Assembly: GCA_947471745.1 (NCBI GenBank)
Contig: CANJKZ010000267.1
Coordinates: 1,009,001 to 1,073,000, forward strand
DNA from: Closterium sp. Naga37s-1
Lineage: Eukaryota; Streptophyta; Zygnematophyceae; Desmidiales; Closteriaceae
DNA length: 64,000 nt
Direction of reading: 5' to 3'
Positions 1 to 8,859 of this stretch are shown here, in pieces (position 1 is the first letter of the stretch; each line of letters opens with the position of its first letter). The notes below the pieces were generated by a model. That model was not told where the DNA came from, searched no databases, and saw only the letters and a program-made list of their open reading frames with translations. The position numbers and the translations under genes are program-made.

Positions 1-1026
1 CAGAAGAGCAAGGCCAAAGTGACCTTCGGCCCAACCAGCTGCCGTGCAAAGCTTGGGAAGCTGTTGTTGTGGGATCTGGAGGAGAAGAACAGCTGCATCA
101 AGGACCTGTGGCAGCTGCCCATCATCCCTTGGAGTGGGAAACCTCCAGCAACGGCAGCGGCAGCAGCAACGGCAAAGGCAACTGCGGGAGGAGAGGAGAC
201 TGCACCAACGGTTGGGGCCCTGGATGCAGTCAAGAAGGTGCAGCAACCACAGCAGCCACATGGTGAGGTGCTTGCTGGTGTGGATGTGACAGCTGCATGG
301 GCAAAGGCTTCGCCTGGGAGTGGTGAGGCCGATTGGGAGACATGGCATGAAAGGCTATGCCATGTGAATTTTCCTATGCTGCAGAAGTTGGTTAAGGATG
401 GGAGCTTGAAGGGGTTGGAGGTGAAGGGGGCAGCGAAGGAGATTGGGAGCTGCCCTACATGCCTTGAGACCAAATTCACAAAGTTTCCCTTCAGCAGCAG
501 CACAGGACCAGCCAAGGCTCCACTTGCGCTTGTGCACATGGATGTGGTGGGCCCCACGAGGGCCCTTTCTCTCTCGGGCAGCCGCTACTTCCTGACCATT
601 GTGGATGACCACACGCGTGCGGTGTGGGTCTACCCTCTCAAGACTAAGGGGGAGGTGGCAGCGGCTGTTCTTAAGGAGTGGATGCCGAGAGCTCAAAGGG
701 AGAGCGGACACAAAGTGAAGGTGATCCGCACTGACAACGGGGGAGAATTCATTGGCGCTGATTTTGAGGCGGTGCTGAAGAAGAAGGGGATCCAGCATCA
801 GCTCACGGTGCCGTACAACCCTCAGCAGAACGGCGTGGCTGAGCGGTTCAACCGAACCCTGCAGGAAGGTGCTCGCACTCTCCTTGGGCGAGCAGGGCTG
901 CCGGATCCGTTTTGGGTGACTGCACTGCGGCAGGTCGCCGTTGTGAAGAACCGGGTGCTCGCGACTGTGGGGTACAAGCAGTGGGTCCCCTACACCAAGT
1001 GGTATGGGAGTGCGCCAGCAGTCAAC
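1..1026 (+). pseudogene. Element B polyprotein, part 1: integrase
   Basis: This is the integrase segment of B, which joins retrotransposon cDNA to the chromosome. The zinc-binding HHCC motif is visible: WHERLCH at about 346-366, then CPTC near 451-462. The catalytic core follows, with the first Asp in HMDVVGP near 535-555, the second in TDNGGEF near 730-750 and the Glu in NGVAERFNRTL near 829-861. All catalytic residues look intact. The frame then runs into A's LTR and stops at 1065, so the reading past 1026 is retrotransposon LTR and not protein. The N-terminal part lies upstream of the window. Confidence 0.85.
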
Positions 1027-1158
1027 TGTGAAAATGAGAACGAGAATGGATGGACTATGAAATGAAGTGAGTACAAATATGAAACCCTAATTGGTTGTAC
1101 CCCCTATGGGATACCCCACTATAGCCTACACAACAGCATAAGCTACACTGTTCTGACA
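1027..1158 (-). repeat. Element A 3' LTR
   Basis: 132 bp, starting TGTCAGAACAG and ending TTTTCACA in element orientation. It contains the group's shared core: CTATAGTGGGG, then an inverted GGGTACAA/TTGTACCC pair enclosing an AAACCCTAA motif. The polypurine tract lies just outside it at 1159-1169, reading CTATGGGGGTG in element orientation. Confidence 0.95.
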
Positions 1159-1369
1159 CACCCCCATAGGCAAAGTGGGGGAGAACAAGGGGTCACAAGA
1201 CCAGTCAAGCAAAGGAAAGCAAAGCAAGCTCAGGGTGGATCACAAAGTCACCACACAGTCCGAGCACAGGGTCAAGGCCACACGGCCAGTTCACATGCAA
1301 GAGTACACACATATATATAAAGCTAGACAAGCAAGAGCAGGTATATATATATGTGAGAGTCAAGCAAGG

Positions 1370-4300
1370 TCAAGAGGAGAGCAAGTGAGGCAAGACGGGC
1401 ACAAGACCCAGCTGAGTGCAGAAGCGCTGATGATCACAAGGCGGAAGTGCCTTGGTGAAGACATCAGCAGTGTTGGCCTCAGAGGCCACGTACGCAAGCC
1501 GCAACTGTCCACGTTGCTGTAGCTCACGAGCAAGGAAGTAGCGGAGAGCAATGTGCTTTGTTCTGTGCTCCAGTCGCTGCTCTCGACACAAGGCCAGCAT
1601 GGCCTTGTTGTCTACGTACAGGACTGGAGGAGAACGAGGCGGCTCTCCAAGGTCGGTCAGCAGGTAGGTGAGCCAGCGAAGCTCCTGTGCAGCCATGGCC
1701 CCGGCGTAGATCTCAGCCTCACAACTCGAGCCAAGAACAGAAGACGAGCGAGTAGCCCGCCACGAAACAGAGCCGGAACCAAGGCTGAAGGTGTAACCCT
1801 GTGACGACCGCTGCGTAGCCTGGTCGTCAGCCCAAGAAGCGTCCGCGTGCCCAGTGAGGACCACTGGACTCCGCCCTCCAAGCACTAGCCCCATGCCCGA
1901 CGTACTGCACAAGTAGCGCAACACCCTCTTCGCTGCAGCCATGTGCTCTGGTCTGTGTCTCCCAGGAGCAACATAGCGTGCAAGAATGCTAAGAGGGTAT
2001 GCAAGGTCAGGTCGTGTGCAGGTCATCAGGTACATGAGGCAGCCAACAAGCTCTGGGTACGGGCCACTCGACTCTACGGACTCATCCGAAGGCAGAGCTG
2101 AGAGCGAGTGGCGAGTAGACAGAGGAGTGGCCTGAGGCGAGGAGTACGTGAAGCCGAAGCGCTGAAGGACCTGCTGCACCATGTGTGACTGAGTCAGGGT
2201 AATGGTGCGGCGTGCTCTGTCCCGGGTGATCTGCAAGCCAAGGTAGCTGCGCAGTTCACCCAGGTCTGTGCACGTGTGTCTCTTCTGCAGCTCGGACTTC
2301 ACGTAGGCGAGTCCAGCAGTGTCAGCTGTGGCAAAGACCAAGTCGTCGACGTACACGAGGATGTAGAACGGCGGCAGAGAGGTGTCGGTGCGTAGAAACA
2401 GCGACGGGTCGGCAGTAGAAGGAGCAAACCCAAGAGCCGCAAGCGTAGTCCTCAGTGTGTCGTGCCACTCACGTGGCGCCTGGCGGAGACCGTAGACTGG
2501 ACGCCGGAGACTCCACTGGGTACCAGGAGGGAAAGACCCAGTGAAGCCAGGTGGGCGACGCAGCCAGATCTCCTCGTGCAGGCTGCCCTGCAAGAAAGTT
2601 GTGCTGAAGTCAAGAGAGTGCAGCTCGTAGTCACGGTGAGCAGCAACGTGCAGCAGTACCCGAAGAGTGGTCATCTTCGGGGTGGGGGAGAAGGTCTGAA
2701 AGTAGTCAACTCCCTGCCGCTGACTGAAGCCACGAGCCACGTAACGCGCCTTGAAGACAGGCGGAGAACCCGGCGGCCGCTTCACCCTGAAGATCCACAT
2801 GCCACTGACGATGTTCGCCCCAGGAGGGGGGACAGCGTCAACGTAGGTGCCTGTGGACTTCCAGGAAGCCATCTCTGCATCCATAGCTGCCTGCCACTGA
2901 GAGGAGTAGGGACCCTCTATCGCCTCCGCGTAAGAGCGCGGAGTCGGGATGTCAAGTGCATCCGGGTCTCCCTCAGGGGTAAGCAGTACGGACACGAGAT
3001 GAGGTGAGGCAGCTGCCAGACACTGGAACTCCTCCTGCCTGTCCTCAAGGACGTCCGTGCCAAGGGCACACTCACCCCCGACGGACGGAGGACAGACAGA
3101 CTCAGACTCAGCGACAAGACTAGCAGCGTAGTCTAAGCGACAGCGAGCAGCAAAGTCGACGAGCTCAGTAACGAGAGCAGACGCAGCAGTAGACTCGAAA
3201 GAAGGGTCAGTGACAACAGTAGCAAGGAGACGCGTGACAGTAGGACTGGCAGCACGAAGAGAGTCCGACTCCGGGTCGGCAAGAGCAGGAAGAGAGGACT
3301 CAGGAGGAGAAGGCAAAGGGGCACGCAGAGGAGCAGTGGACGGACGCAGAGACATCCGGTGCGTGCCAGGGACAGGAGGAGGACGCTGACGCGAACCGCG
3401 ACCACTAGTGCGAGCAGCACGGACAGGCGACGCAGGGCGAGACGCAGGCTCACGACGCTCAGCCAGACCTCCAGTAGGACCAGTGTAGGGAGAAGGAGCA
3501 GGCAAAGGGGAGGTAGGCTGCAACTGTAGCTGGGACGAGACAGGCTGTGGACACTCTAAGGGAGGAGGAGGACCAGTAGAAGGTGGAAGACCAAGAACCT
3601 GCTGCAGGAGTGGAACGAAGTACGGTCGAGGCCGCGCGGCGACGCTAGAAGCAGCAGGGACAGCACCAGAACCCTCAGCAGGAGCACCCGCTCCAGCAGC
3701 ACCACCAGTAGCTCCAGAACCTCCAGCAGCACCAGGAGCACCCCCAGTAGGACTGCCAGCGGTAGTCTCAGCGCCAACACCCTCAGCAGCACCAGCTCCA
3801 GTGCACCCAGGACGAGCACCTCCGGGACCCGCGACCGCAGCACCCTCAGCAGCCGAAGGTCCTCCAGCACCAGCAGCACGCCTCCAGCGCCGGGCAAACC
3901 ACTCACGCAGCTCCTGTGGAGAAAGTGGCTCCCGGCGAGACGAAGCACTCGGAGAACCTCCAGGCGGAGCACCTCCAGGCTCAGCACCCCCAGGCGTAGC
4001 ACCCCTAGGCTCAGCACCCCCAGACGTAGCACCCCTAGGCTCAGCACCCCCAGGCTCAGCACCCCTAGGCTCAGCACCCCCAGGCTCAGCACCCCCAGGC
4101 TCAGCACCCCTAGGCTCAGCACCCCTAGGCTCAGCACCCCCAGACGTAGCACCCCCAGGCCCAGCACCCCTAGGCTCCGCACCCCCAGGTACAGCACCCC
4201 CAGCCTCAGCACCCTCAGCAGCACCAGAGTCACCAGTGACCTCGACAGGCTCGACTGCGTCTACCTGGGACACACCTGAAGGGGCAGGACCCTGAGGGGG

Positions 4301-7300
4301 GAGGGGGTCTACCTGGGGGGGACCTGGTACCAGGAAGAGTGGGGGTGGGGGGAGGGACGGAGTGCGGTAGGGGAAGAGGCGGTAGTAGGGGACCGACTCG
4401 TCAAACGTGACGTCCTGGGAGGACAGAACACGGCGAGAGGTGGGGTGGTAAAACTGCCACCCAGGCGCGTCAGGGGGGAACCCCAGGAAGACGCAAGGAG
4501 CAGCACGAGGGGATAGTTTGTCCGCAGACAGGTCGCGGACAAACGCCCGAGATCCCCAGACCCGGAACGCCGACGCATCGCCAACCTTCCCCGTCCACAG
4601 CAAGGCTGGGGAGGTCTCCGGCCTGGAGACCCTGGGGTGGAGGTTGATCTGATGCGCCGCGTACCTCACTGCAAACGGCCACAGAAAATGGGGGGCAGCC
4701 GCATGCATCATAGACGTACGAGCGACGTCCATGACCATGCCAATGCGGCGCTCAGCAATCCCATTTTGCTGCGGTGAGTCCGGAAGCGTGAAGGTCTGAC
4801 GGATGCCCCGTGCACGACAGTAGGCACGCAGAAGGCCAGAGGAGAACTCTCCGCCTCTGTCCGAGTGCAGACGCAGAACAGGAAAGTCCGAGCCGAAGCT
4901 CTGCCTGAGCTGGAGACGAGCTGCGCGGATCCAGTCGATCAGCACCTCAGTGACATCACCCTTGCTGCGCAAGGGGAAGACTGTGGTGTAACGCGAGCAG
5001 TCGTCAACAACGAGCAGGAAGTAGCGCTCGTGACCCTGTCCACGGACGCGGGCTGGGCCCCACACGTCCATGTGAAGTGTCTGCAACGGGGCCTCTGTCG
5101 AAGGAAACTGGGAGGAGTGAGGGGCAGCACGCTGGCGCCCCTCGACACAGGGGACACAGGCAGGGCCAGGGCCCTGAGGAAGGGGAGGGAGGGACCGGGG
5201 GAGACCGGACACAAGAAGACGGGAGGCCATACCTCTGAGCCGAAGCAGAGAGGGGTGGCCAAGGCGGTGGTGCCAGAGGAGAGTCTCGTGAGACAGGAGA
5301 CGACACGAACAGGGGGCAGACTCAGGACCAGACCTGGACGCCGCAGCAAACACCTGACCCGACGTAACTACCCTACCAGACTCAGCAACTGGAGGAGACG
5401 CAGTGGTCAGAGTGTACAGGCTCGACCCCGGCTGACGGGTGAACGTAGCCAGGTGTCGGCCTGTGCCAGCCTCTGTACAGTGGGTCACTCGCTGACGTGC
5501 AGGAGTGAACTGGTGGACACCCGCATCCTGTAGGTCAGCACCACTCACCAGGTTCGTCGAGAACGAGGGGAGGTAGAGACCAGACAGGGTGCCAGAGGGA
5601 GCTGCCGGACACGGGAGGACTGTGGAGAAACGAGACAGGACCGGACCCCCAGAGGGGTCAGCCAGAGACACCGCAACCGGCCGACTAAGCGGCGTGAGTG
5701 TGGTGCGGTCCCGAAAGAAGGAGCGAGACGCCCCAGAGTCAAGAGTGAAGGTGAGGGAGGCCGAAGCCGACGCGGTACCTGAGAGAGCAGACTCACCAGT
5801 ACCTGAGGACGCAGACACACCAGCACCTAGAGCAGCTGCGTCGTAAGCACCTAGGGCAGCAGCCTCACCAGTACCTAGAGCAGCAGTCTCAATGCCCGGA
5901 TCGGGCTGGAAACACCGGTAACAGTCACCCTCATCACTAATAGACACAGCATACATGGCAGAGAGAATAGCATCAAAGTCCAGATCAAAGATGGCAACCC
6001 CCGCCCTAGACAGCTCGTCCCAGCGAGGGATCTCGGAGGCCTCCGGGAACTGGTGACGCCATGCGTCCGTCAGGCGGCCAAAGCAGCGCGGAGTGGGGTG
6101 CGCACCCCCACACTGCTCACCCGCACGGTCGCCGGTGCGCAGGACGTAGGTACACGGACCAAAACCCCCACCCCGCTGGCGTGCAGTGTACCACTCACGG
6201 AGCTGCTGAGGGGACAGGGTCGCACGACCACGCTGCTGCTGCTGGCGCGAGCCACCACCGGAGCCACTCCTCTGCAAAGACCCGCGACCAGCTCCACCGC
6301 CACCCCCACCGCCTCCACCGCCTCTGCTGCCTCCACTGCCGCCGCCGCCTCCACCGCCTCCTCCACTGCCGCCTCCTCCGCCACCTCCGCTACCACCGCC
6401 ACCGCCGCCGCGGCCTCCGCCTCCACTGCCGCCACCGAACCCCCCACCCCCACCTCCACCTCCACCGCTACCCCCACTCCCCCCACTGCCTCCACCTCCA
6501 CCTCCACCGCTCGCTCCTCCAGCTCCCTTGCCCCCCTTGCCCTTGCCAGGGCGGCGTCTCCCGCTAGGGGCAGACGCCGCACCGACCGACTCAAGACCAA
6601 GGAGGTCGGCCGAAGCAGCAGAGGCAACAGAGGGCAGCAGGGGGGAGGGAGAACACCCCTCAAAGATGGGGGTGCGCGGGTCACCTCGAGAGGCTCCTAC
6701 AGCGACTATGCTCTTTCCTATCGCGAGGAGGGCCTTCTCGAGGAGGTCTACAGTGAGTGTGGTGGGACAGACTGAGAGAAAGTGGTCCCTGACTACTCGA
6801 AGGGAGTCAGGGAGGCGAGTGACTAGGAAGTACAGAGTGATGTACATGGGGGGGGGGTTCGCGGTGCAGAAGTCAGCAGGAAGTGCAGCGCGGTAGCGAG
6901 TGTCACTAGTGCGGAGGTGCGTAATGAGGTCAGCAACGGTGGGAAAAGAAGCAAGGTCAGGGAAGAGGTACGGCAGCATGAGATGGCTCAGTGCAGCAGT
7001 GGAAGGGGAGGAGTAGCGCGCGACTACAGCGGCGTACAAGGTCTGAGCACTCTTGTACTGACTAAAGTGCGCACGCTCGGAGGTAGGGAGGTGGCGACGC
7101 ACAGCAAGACGTGCAGCAGCATCGCGCGTGGCCCACTGGGAGCGAACAGTGGCGTCAGCATCAGCAGCAGGGGCAGGGGAAGCGCCAGAGGTGAGGTCAA
7201 AGAGAGAGAGGCCGTCCGCCCTATCGCACTGTAAGAACAGCTGTAGGTCATCTACCCATACCTCAAAGTCAATGGCCCGACCCTCAGCGTCAAAAGTGAG

Positions 7301-7318
7301 GACACTAGGGGTAGCCAT
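1370..7318 (-). CDS. Element A gag-pol polyprotein, 1982 aa, intact
   Basis: A single frame from ATG 7318-7316 to TGA 1372-1370. I chose the start MATPSVLTFDAEG because G and H begin gag the same way; an in-frame ATG 14 codons earlier lies in the leader. Order: a capsid-like gag domain of about 230 residues (7318-6620); a Gly-rich linker of about 120 residues (about 6530-6290); the motif PQQLREWY and an atypical Cys/His cluster (about 6230-6060); aspartic protease DSGAS (about 5740-5726); integrase HHCC and DDE residues (HMDVWGP, HSDRGGEF, NGIAERR; about 5330-4740); an acidic spacer of GGAEP-type pentapeptides (about 4215-3955); reverse transcriptase with YVDD at 2354-2343; RNase H with ADASW, CEAEI and YVDNKAM (about 1880-1590). 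All catalytic motifs are present. This copy looks able to encode a working polyprotein. Confidence 0.93.
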   Translation of the reverse strand: MATPSVLTFDAEGRAIDFEVWVDDLQLFLQCDRADGLSLFDLTSGASPAPAADADATVRSQWATRDAAARLAVRRHLPTSERAHFSQYKSAQTLYAAVVARYSSPSTAALSHLMLPYLFPDLASFPTVADLITHLRTSDTRYRAALPADFCTANPPPMYITLYFLVTRLPDSLRVVRDHFLSVCPTTLTVDLLEKALLAIGKSIVAVGASRGDPRTPIFEGCSPSPLLPSVASAASADLLGLESVGAASAPSGRRRPGKGKGGKGAGGASGGGGGGGSGGSGGSGGGGGGGGGFGGGSGGGGRGGGGGGSGGGGGGGSGGGGGGGGGSGGSRGGGGGGGGGGAGRGSLQRSGSGGGSRQQQQRGRATLSPQQLREWYTARQRGGGFGPCTYVLRTGDRAGEQCGGAHPTPRCFGRLTDAWRHQFPEASEIPRWDELSRAGVAIFDLDFDAILSAMYAVSISDEGDCYRCFQPDPGIETAALGTGEAAALGAYDAAALGAGVSASSGTGESALSGTASASASLTFTLDSGASRSFFRDRTTLTPLSRPVAVSLADPSGGPVLSRFSTVLPCPAAPSGTLSGLYLPSFSTNLVSGADLQDAGVHQFTPARQRVTHCTEAGTGRHLATFTRQPGSSLYTLTTASPPVAESGRVVTSGQVFAAASRSGPESAPCSCRLLSHETLLWHHRLGHPSLLRLRGMASRLLVSGLPRSLPPLPQGPGPACVPCVEGRQRAAPHSSQFPSTEAPLQTLHMDVWGPARVRGQGHERYFLLVVDDCSRYTTVFPLRSKGDVTEVLIDWIRAARLQLRQSFGSDFPVLRLHSDRGGEFSSGLLRAYCRARGIRQTFTLPDSPQQNGIAERRIGMVMDVARTSMMHAAAPHFLWPFAVRYAAHQINLHPRVSRPETSPALLWTGKVGDASAFRVWGSRAFVRDLSADKLSPRAAPCVFLGFPPDAPGWQFYHPTSRRVLSSQDVTFDESVPYYRLFPYRTPSLPPPPLFLVPGPPQVDPLPPQGPAPSGVSQVDAVEPVEVTGDSGAAEGAEAGGAVPGGAEPRGAGPGGATSGGAEPRGAEPRGAEPGGAEPGGAEPRGAEPGGAEPRGATSGGAEPRGATPGGAEPGGAPPGGSPSASSRREPLSPQELREWFARRWRRAAGAGGPSAAEGAAVAGPGGARPGCTGAGAAEGVGAETTAGSPTGGAPGAAGGSGATGGAAGAGAPAEGSGAVPAASSVAARPRPYFVPLLQQVLGLPPSTGPPPPLECPQPVSSQLQLQPTSPLPAPSPYTGPTGGLAERREPASRPASPVRAARTSGRGSRQRPPPVPGTHRMSLRPSTAPLRAPLPSPPESSLPALADPESDSLRAASPTVTRLLATVVTDPSFESTAASALVTELVDFAARCRLDYAASLVAESESVCPPSVGGECALGTDVLEDRQEEFQCLAAASPHLVSVLLTPEGDPDALDIPTPRSYAEAIEGPYSSQWQAAMDAEMASWKSTGTYVDAVPPPGANIVSGMWIFRVKRPPGSPPVFKARYVARGFSQRQGVDYFQTFSPTPKMTTLRVLLHVAAHRDYELHSLDFSTTFLQGSLHEEIWLRRPPGFTGSFPPGTQWSLRRPVYGLRQAPREWHDTLRTTLAALGFAPSTADPSLFLRTDTSLPPFYILVYVDDLVFATADTAGLAYVKSELQKRHTCTDLGELRSYLGLQITRDRARRTITLTQSHMVQQVLQRFGFTYSSPQATPLSTRHSLSALPSDESVESSGPYPELVGCLMYLMTCTRPDLAYPLSILARYVAPGRHRPEHMAAAKRVLRYLCSTSGMGLVLGGRSPVVLTGHADASWADDQATQRSSQGYTFSLGSGSVSWRATRSSSVLGSSCEAEIYAGAMAAQELRWLTYLLTDLGEPPRSPPVLYVDNKAMLALCREQRLEHRTKHIALRYFLARELQQRGQLRLAYVASEANTADVFTKALPPCDHQRFCTQLGLVPVLPHLLSS

Positions 7319-8301
7319 GACAGCAGTAGACCAGCAGTGCAAGGAGTAGGGGAAGAGCACGCAGTGACAGAGGGTCTGTGCTCACCGGACAGGGCTGCTC
7401 GGGCGGCTCGGCTGCAGGGCGGCTCGGCCGCTGGGCGGCTCGGCGGCTGGGCGGCTCGGCGGCTGGGCGGCTCGGCAGCTGGGCGGCTCGGCGGCTGGGC
7501 GGTCGGCTGCACGGCTGCAGTGCGGCTCGGCGGCGGGGCGGCTCGGCTGCTCTGCTGCTGGGCGGCTCGGCTGCGCTGCTGTTGGGCGGCTCGGCTGGGC
7601 CGCTGATGTAGGGCGGCGGGGCCGATGTAGAGGAGTGGCGGGGCCGCTGCAGAAGGACGGCGGGGCCGCTGGGTAGTGAGGCGGCGGGGCCGCGAAGACG
7701 GGCGGCGGGGCCGCTGCAGAGAAGCGGCGGGGCCGCAGTGAAGGGCGGCGGGGCCGCAACGAGAGAGGCGGCGGGGCCGCAGCGAGAGAAGCGGCGGGGC
7801 CGCGAAGTCGGGCGGCGGGGCCGCTGAGTAGGGCGGCGGGGCCGCAGTGAGAGGCGGCGGGGCCGCAGCGAGAGAGGCGGCGGGGCCGCGAAGACGGGCG
7901 GCGGGGCTGCTGAGATGGGCGGCGGGGCCGCAGTGAGTGGCGGCGGGGCCGCAGCGAGAGATGGCGGCGGGGCCGCGAAGACGGGCGGCGGGGCCGCAAC
8001 GAGAGAGGCGGCGGGGCCGCAGAAAAGGGCGGCGACGGGCCGTAGGCGGCGCGAAGCCGCAGGTAAGGGCGGCGACGGGCCGGGGCGGCTCGAAGCCGCA
8101 GGTAGAGGCGGCGCGAAGCCGCCGGTGAGGGCGGCGCAAAGCCGCGGGTAAGGGCGGCGACGGGCCGGGAAAAGGGCGGCGCGCCGCAGCCGCTAGGGCG
8201 GCTCGACGCGACCGTAAGGGCGGCGCGACGGGCCGCTAGGTGCGACTCGACGGGCCGCTAAAAAAAAAAAAAGGCAGGCGCGACTCGAGGCGCGCTTCGG
8301 T
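7319..8301 (-). repeat. Element A GC-rich tandem-repeat leader
   Basis: About 1 kb between the hairpin and the gag start. It consists of two arrays: GGCGGCTCGGC-type units (about 7395-7600 as read on +) and GGCGGCGGGGCCGC-type units (about 7610-8200). A run of 13 A on the + strand lies near 8260. Long frames are open on both strands only because the units are GC-rich and stop-poor. E, F, G and H have comparable leaders with different unit sequences. Confidence 0.8.
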
Positions 8302-8345
8302 GGGCCCAAGGAACAGTCCCTAGGAGGGGACCTGCTCTGATTCCA
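8302..8345 (-). promoter_or_regulatory. Element A primer-binding site, hairpin and GGGCCC
   Basis: Directly after the 5' LTR the element strand reads TGGAATCAGAGCAGG (8345 down to 8331). This is a one-base variant of the usual initiator-Met tRNA site TGGTATCAGAGC. A hairpin follows, GTCCC (8331-8327) pairing with GGGAC (8320-8316), and then GGGCCC at 8302-8307. The same layout with different stem sequence occurs in E, F, G and H. Confidence 0.8.
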
Positions 8346-8477
8346 TGTGAAAATGAGAACGAGAATGGATGGACTATGAAATGAAGTGGGTACAAATATG
8401 AAACCCTAATTGGTTGTACCCCCTATGGGATACCCCACTATAGCCTACACAACAGCATAAGCTACACTGTTCTGACA
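8346..8477 (-). repeat. Element A 5' LTR
   Basis: 132 bp, about 131 of them identical to 1027-1158. The inverted GGGTACAA (8388-8395) and TTGTACCC (8414-8421) pair is perfect. In element direction this copy would carry the promoter; the CTATAGTGGGG core is the only TATA-like candidate. Confidence 0.95.
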
Positions 8478-8482
8478 TCAAC

Positions 8483-8826
8483 ATGCTGAGAGCCTACGGC
8501 TGCATGGTGGTGTTTCATGTGCCGAAGGAGAAGAGGGGAAAGCTGGAAGCTTCTGGGAGATGGGGTGTGCACTTGGGGATTGCCAAGGATCACAAGGGCT
8601 GGTTGGTGTGGGACTTGACCAGCCAGAAGCTGACTGTTTCGAGGGATGTGAAGTTCCTTGAGTCAGTGTACTACAAGGAGTGGAAGCAGCAGCAGCAGAA
8701 GCTTCCCACTACACCGCTGATCATTGAGGCTAATGAGGTGCAGCGGCCTTCGAGGCAAGTGCAGGTCACTGTCTCAGAGGAGGAGATATCTGGGGTGACT
8801 GAGGATGGGGGAGAACCTGAGGTGGA

Positions 8827-8859
<33 letters not shown>

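Larger units (their letters stand above)
1027..8477 (-). mobile_element. Element A: apparently intact Copia retrotransposon with 132-bp LTRs
   Basis: A 7451-bp minus-strand element flanked by TCAAC at 1022-1026 and 8478-8482. Its LTRs (1027-1158 and 8346-8477) are each 132 bp and differ at about one position (AGTGAGTAC versus AGTGGGTAC), so it inserted recently. In the element's own direction it has a 5' LTR, a primer-binding site, a hairpin, a GC-rich leader of about 1 kb, a single uninterrupted gag-pol frame, a polypurine tract and a 3' LTR. Everything expected for autonomy is present. It shares its LTR core and polyprotein type with E, F, G and H. Confidence 0.95.

Noticed and set aside
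2462..6896. Many plus-strand frames across A (and antisense ones in E, F and G)
   Set aside because: Shadows of the intact gag-pol frame on the other strand; no domain of their own.
7252..8151. Large frames in the leader of A (and matching ones in E, F, G and H leaders)
   Set aside because: Arg/Pro/Ser- or Gly-rich sequence open in several frames and on both strands because the GC-rich units lack stops; not conserved between elements.
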